Positions 28,704 to 38,748 of a DNA stretch of 64,000 nt are shown one piece after another. Each line of letters opens with the position of its first letter. Position 1 is the first letter of the stretch. Below the pieces are notes generated by a model. The model saw only the letters and a program-made list of their open reading frames with translations, was not told where the DNA came from and ran no database searches. The DNA comes from Polynucleobacter rarus. GTDB lineage: Bacteria; Pseudomonadota; Gammaproteobacteria; Burkholderiales; Burkholderiaceae. The position numbers and the translations under genes were made by a program. The DNA lies in assembly GCF_003072505.1 (NCBI RefSeq), contig NZ_NTGB01000001.1, forward strand, positions 2,359,622 to 2,423,621, read 5' to 3'.

Positions 28704-29669
28704 ATGATCAATTTATTCACATTACAAAACGGCCGATTGGTCCAAGAACAAGTTGAAGACCTCAATGAACTTTTAGAGCAACATGCGCCTATTTGGATTG
28801 ATGCAATTGAGCCTAATGATGAAGAGTTGGGTTGGATTAAGACGGCATTTGGCGTTTCTCTCCCTGAATTAGAAGAGTTAGGTGACCTTGAGGCATCGGC
28901 TCGGTATTTTGCTGGGGAAGATGGTTACTTACATATTCGTACCGATTTTTTACTCGATGAAGATGATCTTTCCCGTAACGTTCGGGTTGCTTTCGTCCTC
29001 ACCGATAAAACTTTGTTCTCTATCCACGATGAAGATTTACCTGTGTTCCGTTTAGTTCGGATGCGTGCTCGTCTGCGCCCTGGTTCTGTTAACGACGCGA
29101 AAGATGTACTGCTAGATCTTTATTCTACCGATGCCGAATACTCTGCTGATTCCCTTGAAGAAGTTTACGTTCAGCTTGAAGAGGCCAGTAAGGTGGTCCT
29201 GTCCAACACCGTTACTGACCAAATTGCTGGAGTTGTTCTCGAAACGATTGCAAAAGAGGAAGATACGAATGGTCGTATCCGTCGTAACGTCATGGATACC
29301 CGCCGTGCACTTTCTTATTTAATGCGCAGTAAATATTTATCTGATGTGCAACAAGAAGAGGCAAGGCTGATTTTGCGAGACATCGACTCCCTCGAAAACC
29401 ACACTGCTTTCCTCTTTGATAAGATCAACTTCTTAATGGATGCGACGGTCGGTTTTATTAACATTAACCAAAATAAGATCATTAAAATCTTCGCCGTGGT
29501 ATCGGTGGGACTCATGCCACCGACCCTGCTCGCTAGTATTTGGGGCATGAACTTTGAGTTCATGCCTGAATTAAAACTAATGATTGGTTACCCCATTGCA
29601 CTTGGAATGATGGTTATTTCAACGATTCTGCCGCTTGTTTACTTTAAGCGTAAAGGTTGGATGGACTAG
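28704..29669 (+). CDS. corA: CorA-type magnesium/cobalt transporter
   Basis: A 321-residue protein from ATG 28704, which has GAGGAAA at 28691 as ribosome site; an upstream TTG at 28689 is less likely. A large acidic cytosolic domain ([34 protein letters not shown]) is followed by two C-terminal membrane helices with the signature [11 protein letters not shown] between them. The tail KRKGWMD is typical of CorA. It forms a pentameric Mg2+ channel. Confidence 0.94.
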   Translation: MINLFTLQNGRLVQEQVEDLNELLEQHAPIWIDAIEPNDEELGWIKTAFGVSLPELEELGDLEASARYFAGEDGYLHIRTDFLLDEDDLSRNVRVAFVLTDKTLFSIHDEDLPVFRLVRMRARLRPGSVNDAKDVLLDLYSTDAEYSADSLEEVYVQLEEASKVVLSNTVTDQIAGVVLETIAKEEDTNGRIRRNVMDTRRALSYLMRSKYLSDVQQEEARLILRDIDSLENHTAFLFDKINFLMDATVGFININQNKIIKIFAVVSVGLMPPTLLASIWGMNFEFMPELKLMIGYPIALGMMVISTILPLVYFKRKGWMD

Positions 29670-29697
29670 ATCGTCTTATCAATCAAATTACCTTTAC

Positions 29698-29904
29698 CTA
29701 GGTTTCATCTGTTGTTATTTTGTATCTTTTTTTAAGTTCAGCCGCTGTTGTACGTACAATTTTCCCATCAATAATATTGACTATGGCCGTGTTGGTTTGT
29801 ATTGCAATATCGATAGCATGTTGACCGGCACGAATCATTGCATCATAAGATCCAGCGATGTCTGGGTCAGGTGAATTGCGAATATCTTTTAATGGTTTCT
29901 TCAT
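29698..29904 (-). CDS. small conserved-looking hypothetical protein (68 aa)
   Basis: A 68-residue soluble protein, MKKPLKDIRNSPDPDIAGSY onward, with a helix rich in Ala/Ile (AMIRAGQHAIDIAIQTNTAI) and a basic C-terminal part (RTTAAELKKRY). It has the size and composition of a small regulatory or antitoxin-like protein but no partner lies beside it. I do not recognise the family. It stands alone between corA and aroE. Confidence 0.55.
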   Translation of the reverse strand: MKKPLKDIRNSPDPDIAGSYDAMIRAGQHAIDIAIQTNTAIVNIIDGKIVRTTAAELKKRYKITTDET

Positions 29905-29964
29905 ATTTTTATCGTAGCTGATTAAGCACTTGAATACGAAATAAAACCCTTAAAATTAACTGGC

Positions 29965-30861
29965 TTATAGACCTTCTCTAAGTGTCTTTAAAACCAAGTT
30001 CGTATCCAAACTTAATGAATCTGGTAACTTACGCCACAATTGGAAGGCTACTGCCGCTTGTTCAACTAACATTCCCAATCCATCCTTCACCACAAAACCT
30101 TGCTCTTGCATTTGTTGCATAAAGGCCGTTTGCTTACCGTACACCATGTCGTAACTCACCACCGTTTTTTCTTTGGTTTCGCAAATCATCGCAAGATGAC
30201 TGGCCTGCACACTAGTTAGCGGGGAATCACTAGTTAAACCAGTCGAAGTGCCATTGATAATAATATCGAATGGCTCGTCTAAATTCTCAATCCAGTGACT
30301 CTCGAGCGCTCCTAAATGAGCTCCAACTTGTTCAGCTTCGGTATTAAAACGATTGACGAGCTCTAAGGCCTTTTCAAAAGTACGATTCACAATCACAATA
30401 CTTGCGACCTGCGCTTTGATTAAGGGCAAAATAACTCCCTGCACTGCACCGCCTGCCCCCAATATCAAGACCGAGCGATCTTTTAGATTGTCACTCTCGC
30501 CCATTAAATCTTTCACTAAACCAAGACCATCTGAGTTCTCGCCAAATAACTTACCATTTTCCATCCACAGGATATTCACAACTCCGGCAGCTTGTGCATA
30601 ACTACTTAACTCGTCACACATTGCAAAAGCTCGATTTTTAAAGGGCACAGTGACATTGAGACCGCACCCGCCTGCTGCAAAAAAGTCTTGTACCGTTTTC
30701 TCAAAATCATCTACTTCAGAAAATAACAAACCATATTTCATATTTTGATTAGTTTGCTTAGCAAACATTTCATGAATTTGCGGAGATTTACTGTGGGCAA
30801 TCGGATTACCAATCACTGCGTAGACATCTTGCAAAGGATAATCTTGAGGTTGAATATTCAT
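29965..30861 (-). CDS. aroE: shikimate dehydrogenase
   Basis: A 298-residue NADPH-dependent enzyme of aromatic amino acid synthesis. It shows VIGNPIAHSKSPQIHEMFA (17-35), GLNVTVPFKNRAFAMCDELS with the catalytic Lys, and the nucleotide fold SVLILGAGGAVQGVILPLI. It is the last gene of the minus-strand run mpl-RNB-tonB-like-aroE, with 3-9 base gaps, likely one operon. Confidence 0.95.
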   Translation of the reverse strand: MNIQPQDYPLQDVYAVIGNPIAHSKSPQIHEMFAKQTNQNMKYGLLFSEVDDFEKTVQDFFAAGGCGLNVTVPFKNRAFAMCDELSSYAQAAGVVNILWMENGKLFGENSDGLGLVKDLMGESDNLKDRSVLILGAGGAVQGVILPLIKAQVASIVIVNRTFEKALELVNRFNTEAEQVGAHLGALESHWIENLDEPFDIIINGTSTGLTSDSPLTSVQASHLAMICETKEKTVVSYDMVYGKQTAFMQQMQEQGFVVKDGLGMLVEQAAVAFQLWRKLPDSLSLDTNLVLKTLREGL

Positions 30862-30869
30862 TTCTTAGC

Positions 30870-31772
30870 CTATTTCTTTTTTACTGGTTCTTTATTTGCG
30901 GAATTCGATTTCTGACCACTCTTGTCAATTTCTTGGATAGATCCGAGTTCTAATTGACTTTGTCCTTTTTGTTGTCCAACCCCCTGGATAAAATCAAAGG
31001 TCGCGATCCAATCAATTACATCTAATTTTGCCATCATTGCTGGTGAGAACTTCCCAAAAGGTGCGCAAGCATTCACGATGGCAATCGCTTGTTGATCTAG
31101 TTCTAAATTCCCAGAAGATTTTTCAATTTTTGGTTTAGAAATAATTTTCCCACTTTTATCAACGCTAATTAAAACAATCAAACTACCATACAAAGGTCCA
31201 TTACTATTTCTTGGAAAGTAGGTGGTTCCGTATTTCTCTACCTTTTTGCGCATGGCGTCGTAATACTGGGCATAAATGACTGCTTTAGCACTAGTCGAAG
31301 TAAGAATCGCCTTACGCGGTTTACTTGCTTCCTGTTGTAATCTGTTGGCTAATTCAGCTTCAAGACGCTCTAACTTATCGAGCTCTTCAGTACTTTGACC
31401 TGTTCGATTTTTTTGCGTCATCGCCCCTTGATTGTTCATAGAAGAAATCAGGCGATTTTGTTCTTTTTGTAAATCTTCTAACTCCTTAGCAATACCAGGA
31501 TTAATCGCTGCTATGGTAGTTGCACTGATTAGCTGATCACTTTGACCACCACCATTCAAATCGTTTTGCGCTAACTTTTTAGGCTTAAGAGGTGCTAGTT
31601 TGGATTGACTATTCACTAACACAACCGCTAAAGGTGTTTTTAGTCGCACCTCTTGCACTTCGCGATTCTCCTGTTGCCAGACAATGAAAACCACATGGAT
31701 GACGATGGAGACAAGCACTGCGATCACGATAGATCGCTTAAACCATTGAAATAAATTGGCTTGCATCGTCAC
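30870..31772 (-). CDS. TonB-like energy transducer
   Basis: A 300-residue protein with one N-terminal membrane helix (SIVIAVLVSIVIHVVFIVW, 14-32), a polar coiled middle (ELEDLQKEQNRLISSMNNQG, LERLEAELANRLQQEA) and a C-terminal TonB-type domain (YFPRNSNGPLYGSLIVLISV, LELDQQAIAIVNACAPFGKF). It probably spans the periplasm and couples inner-membrane energy to outer-membrane transporters. No exbB/exbD genes are adjacent. It lies 7 bases behind the RNB ribonuclease gene. Confidence 0.8.
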   Translation of the reverse strand: MTMQANLFQWFKRSIVIAVLVSIVIHVVFIVWQQENREVQEVRLKTPLAVVLVNSQSKLAPLKPKKLAQNDLNGGGQSDQLISATTIAAINPGIAKELEDLQKEQNRLISSMNNQGAMTQKNRTGQSTEELDKLERLEAELANRLQQEASKPRKAILTSTSAKAVIYAQYYDAMRKKVEKYGTTYFPRNSNGPLYGSLIVLISVDKSGKIISKPKIEKSSGNLELDQQAIAIVNACAPFGKFSPAMMAKLDVIDWIATFDFIQGVGQQKGQSQLELGSIQEIDKSGQKSNSANKEPVKKK

Positions 31773-31779
31773 GAGATGT

Positions 31780-34005
31780 TTAATGTGTCGGCGTTACTGC
31801 TGGATTCGTAACAACCTCAGTTACTAAACTTTGAGTCTCGGTAATCTCTGCTGAAGAGGCGTCTGATGAAGGAGTATCCAACTCAACCTGAGGGATGGTT
31901 TCCTCTTCTACATCTGCTTCTTGACTATTAAAGTCCGGAGCGTATTCACTGGATTGTTGTTCATGCATTTGGATTAAACGTACTCCTGCATTCAGATTGA
32001 GTAAGTCGGTTGAAACGATTTCTATTTCAACACTAACGCCCCTTTTGGCAGTGGCTAATTCAGGTACGATTAATCTTAGTGGAATTGTTTCAACCCGAAT
32101 CATCCCGTCCTTCAGTGTTCTCGCTTGCAGTCTGAGTGGCAAGCCCTGCTGGTTGACCCACTTTAAACACCAATACCGTTCAACCAATTGCTGGTAGGCA
32201 TTATAGGATGTGTATCTAGCATCAAACTCTGCACAGAGGCCCATGATTCTGGTGTCTTTAGCCACAAATGGGGAAACCAGTTTTGCCATCATGCCATTCT
32301 TCACGAGAGCAATAATTTGCCACTGATTCACTAAGTCTGAGTATCTTCGTAGCGGTGAAGTGCACCAGGCATAATTTTCAACGCCTAGCCCCTCATGGCG
32401 ACAAGGCGTGGTTTGCATCCGAGTTCTTTGGGCTCCCCAACCTTGTTGCGCTCTAAAAATAGCAGGTAATTCATTCGTTGCTAAATAAGTACCCCAAGTC
32501 TGATTACTAAAAATCATCCACTCAGCCACAATCGTATCCACCACTGAGCCTCTATTTCTTGCGCTAATTTCAACCTGCCAGGTTGAATCATTGACAGGTT
32601 GAGCCAGTATTGCCTCAGGATCTATCGGTTCTTGCGTCTCACTCAAAATAGAAAAACTAAAATCTCTTAACAGTGCATTCGGATCATTTTTACCAAGTTG
32701 CTCAGCACGTTGACCACCAGCTACTCGAGTTTCTTGACGCTTAGCAAATAATACTTTGGCACAGGTCCAAAGAAGTTTTAATTCATTTTCAAACGGAACT
32801 TTATTTGTTTCTGCTTCTCCTATGACATTCTCGCTTGAACCTTCCTCGATGCCATCAAAGTATTCCTCTGTTAAGACGTCTTCGATTTCATGTAAACGTA
32901 AATTTTGCTGAATCGAAACAAGCTCAATCACAGTTCGGTGTGGCGCGGTTGAGATAACTTCCCCACTCGGACTAATTTCTACATACAAAGAAATTGCTGG
33001 CCTTGCTTGTCCAGCCTCGAGAGAAAATACGTCTACGATGGACTTTGGCAACATGGTAATTTTGCCACCAGGGAAATAAGCGGTAGACATGCGCTGACTA
33101 GCGATTTCATCGAGTGCGTCATTTGGAGAAATACTCAGACTTGGTGCGGCAATATGCACCCCCACTTGATAGTTACCATTTACGAGTTGCGTAACGGAAA
33201 ATGCATCGTCAATTTCAGTAGTACTAGCGTCATCAATCGAAAAAGCGGCTACGTTTGCTAAAGGCAATTCTTGTTCAAGCTGCTGAACAACGGAACTATT
33301 CACAATATTTAAGGCATTTTGTGGAAACGCTAAACCTTTAGGGAAATGCTCTTTAAAGAATTTCCCTTGATGAATCTCAAGGGCGGAGTGAATAGCCCCG
33401 AGCTCTAATAAGAGCTGCGCATTCGAAATCCCTTTTTGCGCACTAGCACTTGCTAAGGCTTTAAAAATATAGTGGTTCTTATCTGGGGCAAATAGCAGCA
33501 TTTGTGCTTGATCTGAAATCTCAGGAGGTAATATTCCAGACAGGAGCTGCTCTTTCATCGTTTCTTGAGCAAGTGCCTCTTGCTTTTTTCGCTCAACGGA
33601 CAAGAGCGCTGCTTTTAACTGCTCTTCCGGGGCACGTAAAAATTGTCCACGACCTTTGCGCCGAAAATAAATAGGGGCATTTTGTAAAGCCATGGCTAAC
33701 CCAATCAATTGTTCGGTACTCACTTTATCGCCAAAGTATTCTTTGGCGATGGTATCAGTCGAAAACTCTTGATCTGGCGAACATTCCCATAAAAAATCCA
33801 TATCAATGGAGGTCGCTAATGCTTTGGCACTTTCCATCATCTTGGCTAAATCACCTGTTTCCCACTTTAGCCAAACTTCTTTAGCCTTCAGTTTGATTCG
33901 TTTGCCAAACTGGGTCTGGGCTTGCCAAAAATCGGCAGTTGCAACCGCAGGACCGATCGCACTAGCCCCCTTGATTTCACCACCTTCTTCAAAAATGAAA
34001 TGCAT
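31780..34005 (-). CDS. RNase II/R-family exoribonuclease (RNB domain)
   Basis: A 741-residue RNB protein degrading RNA 3' to 5'. The catalytic acidic cluster is FSIDDASTTEIDDAFSV near 257-273, followed by VGVHIAAPSLSI and MSTAYFPGGKITMLPKSI; RFRAQQGWGAQR-type and TSPLRRYSDLVNQWQI motifs lie further on. The C-terminal S1-like part is weak and ends in an acidic Ser/Thr-rich tail. Neither a classical RNase II nor RNase R; homologues sit beside aroE/tonB in Burkholderiales. It is 3 bases behind mpl. Confidence 0.88.
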   Translation of the reverse strand: MHFIFEEGGEIKGASAIGPAVATADFWQAQTQFGKRIKLKAKEVWLKWETGDLAKMMESAKALATSIDMDFLWECSPDQEFSTDTIAKEYFGDKVSTEQLIGLAMALQNAPIYFRRKGRGQFLRAPEEQLKAALLSVERKKQEALAQETMKEQLLSGILPPEISDQAQMLLFAPDKNHYIFKALASASAQKGISNAQLLLELGAIHSALEIHQGKFFKEHFPKGLAFPQNALNIVNSSVVQQLEQELPLANVAAFSIDDASTTEIDDAFSVTQLVNGNYQVGVHIAAPSLSISPNDALDEIASQRMSTAYFPGGKITMLPKSIVDVFSLEAGQARPAISLYVEISPSGEVISTAPHRTVIELVSIQQNLRLHEIEDVLTEEYFDGIEEGSSENVIGEAETNKVPFENELKLLWTCAKVLFAKRQETRVAGGQRAEQLGKNDPNALLRDFSFSILSETQEPIDPEAILAQPVNDSTWQVEISARNRGSVVDTIVAEWMIFSNQTWGTYLATNELPAIFRAQQGWGAQRTRMQTTPCRHEGLGVENYAWCTSPLRRYSDLVNQWQIIALVKNGMMAKLVSPFVAKDTRIMGLCAEFDARYTSYNAYQQLVERYWCLKWVNQQGLPLRLQARTLKDGMIRVETIPLRLIVPELATAKRGVSVEIEIVSTDLLNLNAGVRLIQMHEQQSSEYAPDFNSQEADVEEETIPQVELDTPSSDASSAEITETQSLVTEVVTNPAVTPTH

Positions 34006-34008
34006 GTA

Positions 34009-35484
34009 TCAGACCAGTGCCTTTAAGATTTTTTGGTGAACGCCACCAAAACCGCCATTACTCATTACTAATAGATGATCGCCCGACTTTGCAATTTGAA
34101 CAATTGCTTCGACCATTTGGTCTAAATCATCAAATGCTTGCGCCTTATCCCCGAGTGGACTCAGAACTTGTGCTAAATCCCAACCTAAGGCTGATTTTCC
34201 TTTGGAAGCGCCGTAACCAAACACCAAATCCGCATCCTGCAAACTGGTGGGTAACTGCTGCTTCATCACACCTAACTTCATTGTATTGGAACGAGGTTCT
34301 AATACAGCAATTAATCTTGCAGATTTTGCAGTACTCGACTCCGTTGACTGTGTTTCTTCGGCCCTGATCCTTCGACGTAAACCGTCAATCGTCGTAGTAA
34401 TCGCTGTGGGGTGATGGGCAAAGTCATCGTATACCGTAACACCTCTTGCTCGTCCAATGATTTCCAAGCGACGCTTCACATTTTTAAAGCTACCTAGTGC
34501 ATGAGCAGCGTCTGCAGGACTGACTCCAACATGGCTCGCTGCAGCGATCGCAGCTAAGGCATTCATTTGATTATGACGACCGGCAACACTAGCGTCGGGA
34601 TGCCAATGGACTCGTCCAACTACCTTCCCGTCTTTAATCACTTCAAAATCATCCAAAGCTAAGCTTTGGAAGGACCACTGCGCATTTAGGGCTATTTTCT
34701 GCAAAACAGCAGATGGTTCTTGACTAAAACTTTCTACCTGAGACCAAACGCCCCGATCTAAGACTTCTTTTAATGCTGCTTGCTCACCATTCACAATAAT
34801 GTTGCCAGTAGAGGGTACTGTTCTCACTAAATGATGGAACTGTGTCTGAATAGCAGCTAAATCGGCAAAGATATCAGCGTGATCAAATTCTAAATTATTG
34901 AGGATTACTGTCTTGGGGCGGTAATGGACGAACTTACTTCTCTTATCAAAAAATGCCGTATCGTACTCATCCGCTTCAATGACGAACAAGGGTTTTGTTT
35001 GTGATTCTAAACTGGCGTTTAAGCCCCCATTTTTACCTAACCTTGCAGAAACGTCGAAGTTATTCGGTACGCCACCAACTAAATAGCCAGGTGATAAACC
35101 ATTGGCTTCCAGAATCCAGGCCAACATCGCGGTCGTGGTAGTTTTGCCATGCGTACCTGCAATCGCCAAAACATGATGATGTGCTAAAACCTGTTCACCC
35201 AACCACTGAGGACCAGATACATACGGCAATCCGTCATCTAAAATCGCCTCCATCAAAGGATTTCCTCTGGAAACCACATTTCCAATGACAAACAAGTCAG
35301 GTTTGAGGGACAATTGTTCTTTTGCAAAGCCCTCAATTAAAGTTATACCCTGCTCTTCTAATTGGGTACTCATCGGTGGATAGACATTTGTGTCGCATCC
35401 AGTGACCTGATGACCCGATTGACGTGCGATGGCGGCAATACCTCCCATGAAGGTGCCGCAAATACCAAGAATATGAATATGCAT
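34009..35484 (-). CDS. mpl: murein tripeptide ligase Mpl
   Basis: A 491-residue Mur-ligase-family enzyme that joins recycled L-Ala-gamma-D-Glu-mDAP tripeptide to UDP-MurNAc. N-terminal HIHILGICGTFMGGIAAIA, the ATP loop AIAGTHGKTTTTAMLAW near 108-124, VIEADEYDTAFFDKRSKFVH and the C-terminal DDFAHHPTAI are diagnostic. It heads the minus-strand operon and is divergent from the thioredoxin gene with only 26 bases between start codons. AmpD, at 47606, works in the same recycling pathway. Confidence 0.94.
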   Translation of the reverse strand: MHIHILGICGTFMGGIAAIARQSGHQVTGCDTNVYPPMSTQLEEQGITLIEGFAKEQLSLKPDLFVIGNVVSRGNPLMEAILDDGLPYVSGPQWLGEQVLAHHHVLAIAGTHGKTTTTAMLAWILEANGLSPGYLVGGVPNNFDVSARLGKNGGLNASLESQTKPLFVIEADEYDTAFFDKRSKFVHYRPKTVILNNLEFDHADIFADLAAIQTQFHHLVRTVPSTGNIIVNGEQAALKEVLDRGVWSQVESFSQEPSAVLQKIALNAQWSFQSLALDDFEVIKDGKVVGRVHWHPDASVAGRHNQMNALAAIAAASHVGVSPADAAHALGSFKNVKRRLEIIGRARGVTVYDDFAHHPTAITTTIDGLRRRIRAEETQSTESSTAKSARLIAVLEPRSNTMKLGVMKQQLPTSLQDADLVFGYGASKGKSALGWDLAQVLSPLGDKAQAFDDLDQMVEAIVQIAKSGDHLLVMSNGGFGGVHQKILKALV

Positions 35485-35510
35485 GACTCAATTTTAGCTA
35501 AGGAAACGAA

Positions 35511-36095
35511 ATGTCTGAAGAAATTAATAAAAAATCTATATTAAAGAAGAAATTTCCACTTTTATTAATGCTCTCTTTAATTGGTCTCGGTAGTTTATTA
35601 CTGGGGATTGGGGCTTCGTATTGGTTGTCTTCTAACTCTTCTCAAAGCAGTTCGGCTAGTTCTCAAGCTGCCATTTACCAGGAGTTCATGGCTGTAGATT
35701 GGAAAAATGAGACTGGCGAGAATGTAAATTCTCAAGCATGGAAAAATAAAATCTTAGTGATTAATTTCTGGGCGTCATGGTGCCCTCCCTGCGTCGAAGA
35801 GATGCCCATGTTGTCCGCCTTTAATCAAAAACTTGACAACAATACTGTGCAAATGATCGGTATCGGTATCGATTCACCCTCTAACTTACGTCAATTCCTG
35901 CAAAATACTACTGTTACTTATCCCATCCTACTTGGTGGCTTAGAGGGAAGTAATTGGATGAAGCGCCTGGGTAATTCACAAGGAGCACTGCCTTATACCG
36001 TGATTTTAAATCCTGACGGAAAAATCTTATTGACTAAACTTGGGAAAATCACCGAGAAAGAACTTGAATCTGTACTTTTACTGAAAGATAAGTAA
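35511..36095 (+). CDS. TlpA/ResA-like membrane-anchored thioredoxin
   Basis: A 194-residue protein with one N-terminal membrane anchor (FPLLLMLSLIGLGSLLLGIG, about 15-34) and a periplasmic thioredoxin domain. The active site is WASWCPPC near 84-91, with the cis-Pro in GALPYTVIL. Such proteins reduce disulfides in cytochrome c maturation or protect periplasmic proteins. The ribosome site AAGGAA precedes the ATG. It is divergent from mpl. Confidence 0.88.
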   Translation: MSEEINKKSILKKKFPLLLMLSLIGLGSLLLGIGASYWLSSNSSQSSSASSQAAIYQEFMAVDWKNETGENVNSQAWKNKILVINFWASWCPPCVEEMPMLSAFNQKLDNNTVQMIGIGIDSPSNLRQFLQNTTVTYPILLGGLEGSNWMKRLGNSQGALPYTVILNPDGKILLTKLGKITEKELESVLLLKDK

Positions 36096-36284
36096 TTTTA
36101 TATATTATTTTTATTAATTTAAACGAAGTTAATAAAAATCAAACGCCAAGTTGGTTTCGTTTATCCCCAAAATGGCTCTTCCATATTTTAGATGGTGAAA
36201 AACTGAGTTTTTTCCCAATAAATCATGTTTTTGTGAGATATACTAGGCTCATTCAAAATCAGATTTTCAAGGAATTCATCGAAA

Positions 36285-36746
36285 ATGAGCGCAGATACGC
36301 AACAAATCGCTTCAGTACTCGTCTTACAAGGTCCTAATCTGAATCTACTTGGCACGCGCGAACCAGATGTTTATGGTGCGACAACCTTGCCACAAATTCA
36401 TGACCATTTACAGCAAGTGGCTTCTCAGTTGCAGATCCATCTAGAGACATTTCAGTCCAATTCAGAGGGCGCTTTAATTGATCGGATTCATGCGGCTAAA
36501 CAAAATAAGGTGCAGTTTATTTTGATTAATCCCGGCGCATACACTCATACTAGCGTTGCCATCCGTGACGCCTTAGCTGGGGTAGCAATCCCATTTATTG
36601 AAGTTCACTTATCGAATATTTATCAACGTGAAAGCTTCAGACATCATTCATTTTTATCCGACATCGCAGTCGGAGTCATTTGTGGATTAGGGGCTCATGG
36701 CTATGAGCTAGCTTTGCGTGCTGCTCATCAACGCCTAACCATTTAA
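36285..36746 (+). CDS. aroQ: 3-dehydroquinate dehydratase type II
   Basis: A 153-residue type II enzyme of the shikimate pathway. It has [18 protein letters not shown] (13-30) with the catalytic Tyr, [20 protein letters not shown], and [19 protein letters not shown] with the catalytic His. It precedes accB by 99 bases, the aroQ-accB-accC order seen widely in proteobacteria. Confidence 0.96.
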   Translation: MSADTQQIASVLVLQGPNLNLLGTREPDVYGATTLPQIHDHLQQVASQLQIHLETFQSNSEGALIDRIHAAKQNKVQFILINPGAYTHTSVAIRDALAGVAIPFIEVHLSNIYQRESFRHHSFLSDIAVGVICGLGAHGYELALRAAHQRLTI

Positions 36747-36845
36747 TTTAATTAATTTTTTGTTCAATTTATAGGATGCCCTCTTGGGATATTCGTAAAT
36801 TTTGTCACTTTAAGAAATCAATCTTTTGTTTTAAAAGGAAATAAT

Positions 36846-37307
36846 ATGGATCTTCGTAAATTAAAAACTTTAATCGACCTCGTTGCTGAGTCAGGTGTTT
36901 CAGAACTTGAAATCTCGGAAGGTGAAGAAAGAGTTCGAATTGTGAACCACCGCGCTCCAAGCGCGCAAGCTACGCAAGTTTTTATTCCGCAACAGGCTCC
37001 AGTAGCTGTATCAGACATTCCTGCTGCCGCTCCTGCAGCGCCAGTAGCTCCTATAGTACCTGAGGTGCCATCAGGACATGTTATGAAATCGCCCATGGTC
37101 GGGACCTTTTATCGCGCTCAAAATCCTGAGTCTCCAGAATTTGTTCGTCTTGGCGATACCGTCAAAGCAGGTCAAACGCTTTGCATTATTGAAGCCATGA
37201 AGTTACTGAATGAGATTGAGGCGGATGTTGCCGGTGTAATTAAAGAAATTTGTGTAGTAAATGGTCAAGGTGTTGAATACGATCAACCCCTCTTCATTAT
37301 TGGCTAA
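36846..37307 (+). CDS. accB: biotin carboxyl carrier protein of acetyl-CoA carboxylase
   Basis: A 153-residue BCCP. MDLRKLKTLIDLVAESGVSE opens it, a Pro/Ala linker (VSDIPAAAPAAPVAPIVP) spans 56-77, and the biotinyl domain ends with the biotinylated Lys in EAMKLLNEIEAD near residue 119. It carries carboxybiotin between AccC and AccAD. It is followed by accC after 21 bases. Confidence 0.97.
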   Translation: MDLRKLKTLIDLVAESGVSELEISEGEERVRIVNHRAPSAQATQVFIPQQAPVAVSDIPAAAPAAPVAPIVPEVPSGHVMKSPMVGTFYRAQNPESPEFVRLGDTVKAGQTLCIIEAMKLLNEIEADVAGVIKEICVVNGQGVEYDQPLFIIG

Positions 37308-37328
37308 AGATTACCCGAGAAAATTTTT

Positions 37329-38708
37329 ATGATGTTTCAAAAAATCCTAATTGCTAACCGCGGTGAAATTGCCCTTCGCATACAAAGGGCTTGCCGAGAG
37401 CTTGGCATTAAAACAGTTGTGGTTTATTCAACCGCTGATAAAGAAGCAAAATACGTCAAATTAGCCGATGAGGCTGTATGTATTGGACCCGCTTCTTCTC
37501 TTCAAAGTTATTTAAATATGCCAGCGATTATTTCCGCTGCAGAAGTGACAGATGCCCAGGCGATTCATCCTGGCTATGGTTTTTTATCAGAAAATGCCAA
37601 TTTTGCTGACCGTGTTGAATCCTCAGGATTTGTATTTATTGGCCCTAAGGCTGAGACGATTCGTCTCATGGGAGATAAGGTTTCTGCCAAGCAAGCAATG
37701 ATCGCCTCTGGTGTTCCTTGTGTTCCAGGTTCTGAAGGTGCCCTACCGGATGATCCAAAGTACATTATTGCTACCGCAAAAAGAATTGGTTACCCAGTGA
37801 TTATTAAAGCCGCAGGCGGCGGTGGTGGCCGAGGTATGCGCGTGGTTCATAACGAAGCAGCTTTAATTAATGCCGTTAACATGACCAAAGAAGAAGCTGG
37901 TCGTACCTTTGGTAATCCAGAAGTGTATATGGAGAAGTTCTTAACAAATCCTAGGCACATTGAGATTCAGGTTCTAGCAGATACCTACAAAAATGCAGTT
38001 TGGTTAGGTGAGCGGGATTGCTCCATGCAACGCCGTCACCAAAAAGTAATTGAAGAAGCACCGGCACCGGGGATTGATCGTCGTTTGATCGCAAAAATTG
38101 GTGAGCGTTGCGCTTTAGCTTGTCGCAAAATGGGCTATCGTGGGGCAGGTACTTTTGAGTTTTTATTCGAAAATAATGAATTCTTCTTTATCGAGATGAA
38201 CACCCGTATTCAAGTGGAACATCCCGTCACGGAATTAATCACTGGCATCGATTTGGTCCAAGAACAAATTAAAATTGCGGCCGGCGAAAAACTTTCTTTT
38301 AAACAAAAAGATATTATTTTTAGAGGTCATGCTGTCGAGTGCCGAATTAACGCCGAAGATCCATTCAAATTTACTCCAAGTCCTGGGAAAATTTTGTCAT
38401 GGCATACCCCAGGTGGTCCTGGCATTCGGGTTGACTCCCACGTTTATAGTGGTTATACCGTGCCCTCATCCTATGACTCAATGATTGGTAAATTAATTGC
38501 TTTTGGTGCAACCCGCGATCAAGCGATTAAAAGAATGCGCATTGCTCTGTCAGAGATGGTGGTGGACGGCATTAAAACCAATATTCCCCTGCATCGAGAA
38601 TTAATGATTGATCCAGAATTCAATTTGGGTGGGACAAGTATTCATTATCTTGAACATCGATTAGAAGAGCAGGCTCAAGCGCGTGCTAACGAAAATCCAG
38701 CAAGTTAA
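37329..38708 (+). CDS. accC: biotin carboxylase of acetyl-CoA carboxylase
   Basis: A 459-residue ATP-grasp enzyme carboxylating BCCP-biotin. Motifs: [20 protein letters not shown] (6-25), [19 protein letters not shown] loop, [20 protein letters not shown], and [16 protein letters not shown]. Length is slightly above the usual 449. Two ATGs (37329, 37332) could start it. It lies in aroQ-accB-accC-prmA. Confidence 0.97.
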   Translation: MMFQKILIANRGEIALRIQRACRELGIKTVVVYSTADKEAKYVKLADEAVCIGPASSLQSYLNMPAIISAAEVTDAQAIHPGYGFLSENANFADRVESSGFVFIGPKAETIRLMGDKVSAKQAMIASGVPCVPGSEGALPDDPKYIIATAKRIGYPVIIKAAGGGGGRGMRVVHNEAALINAVNMTKEEAGRTFGNPEVYMEKFLTNPRHIEIQVLADTYKNAVWLGERDCSMQRRHQKVIEEAPAPGIDRRLIAKIGERCALACRKMGYRGAGTFEFLFENNEFFFIEMNTRIQVEHPVTELITGIDLVQEQIKIAAGEKLSFKQKDIIFRGHAVECRINAEDPFKFTPSPGKILSWHTPGGPGIRVDSHVYSGYTVPSSYDSMIGKLIAFGATRDQAIKRMRIALSEMVVDGIKTNIPLHRELMIDPEFNLGGTSIHYLEHRLEEQAQARANENPAS

Positions 38709-38748
38709 TGTTTTTTTCAAATCCCATGACCTTGTTTAGGAAAGTTTT

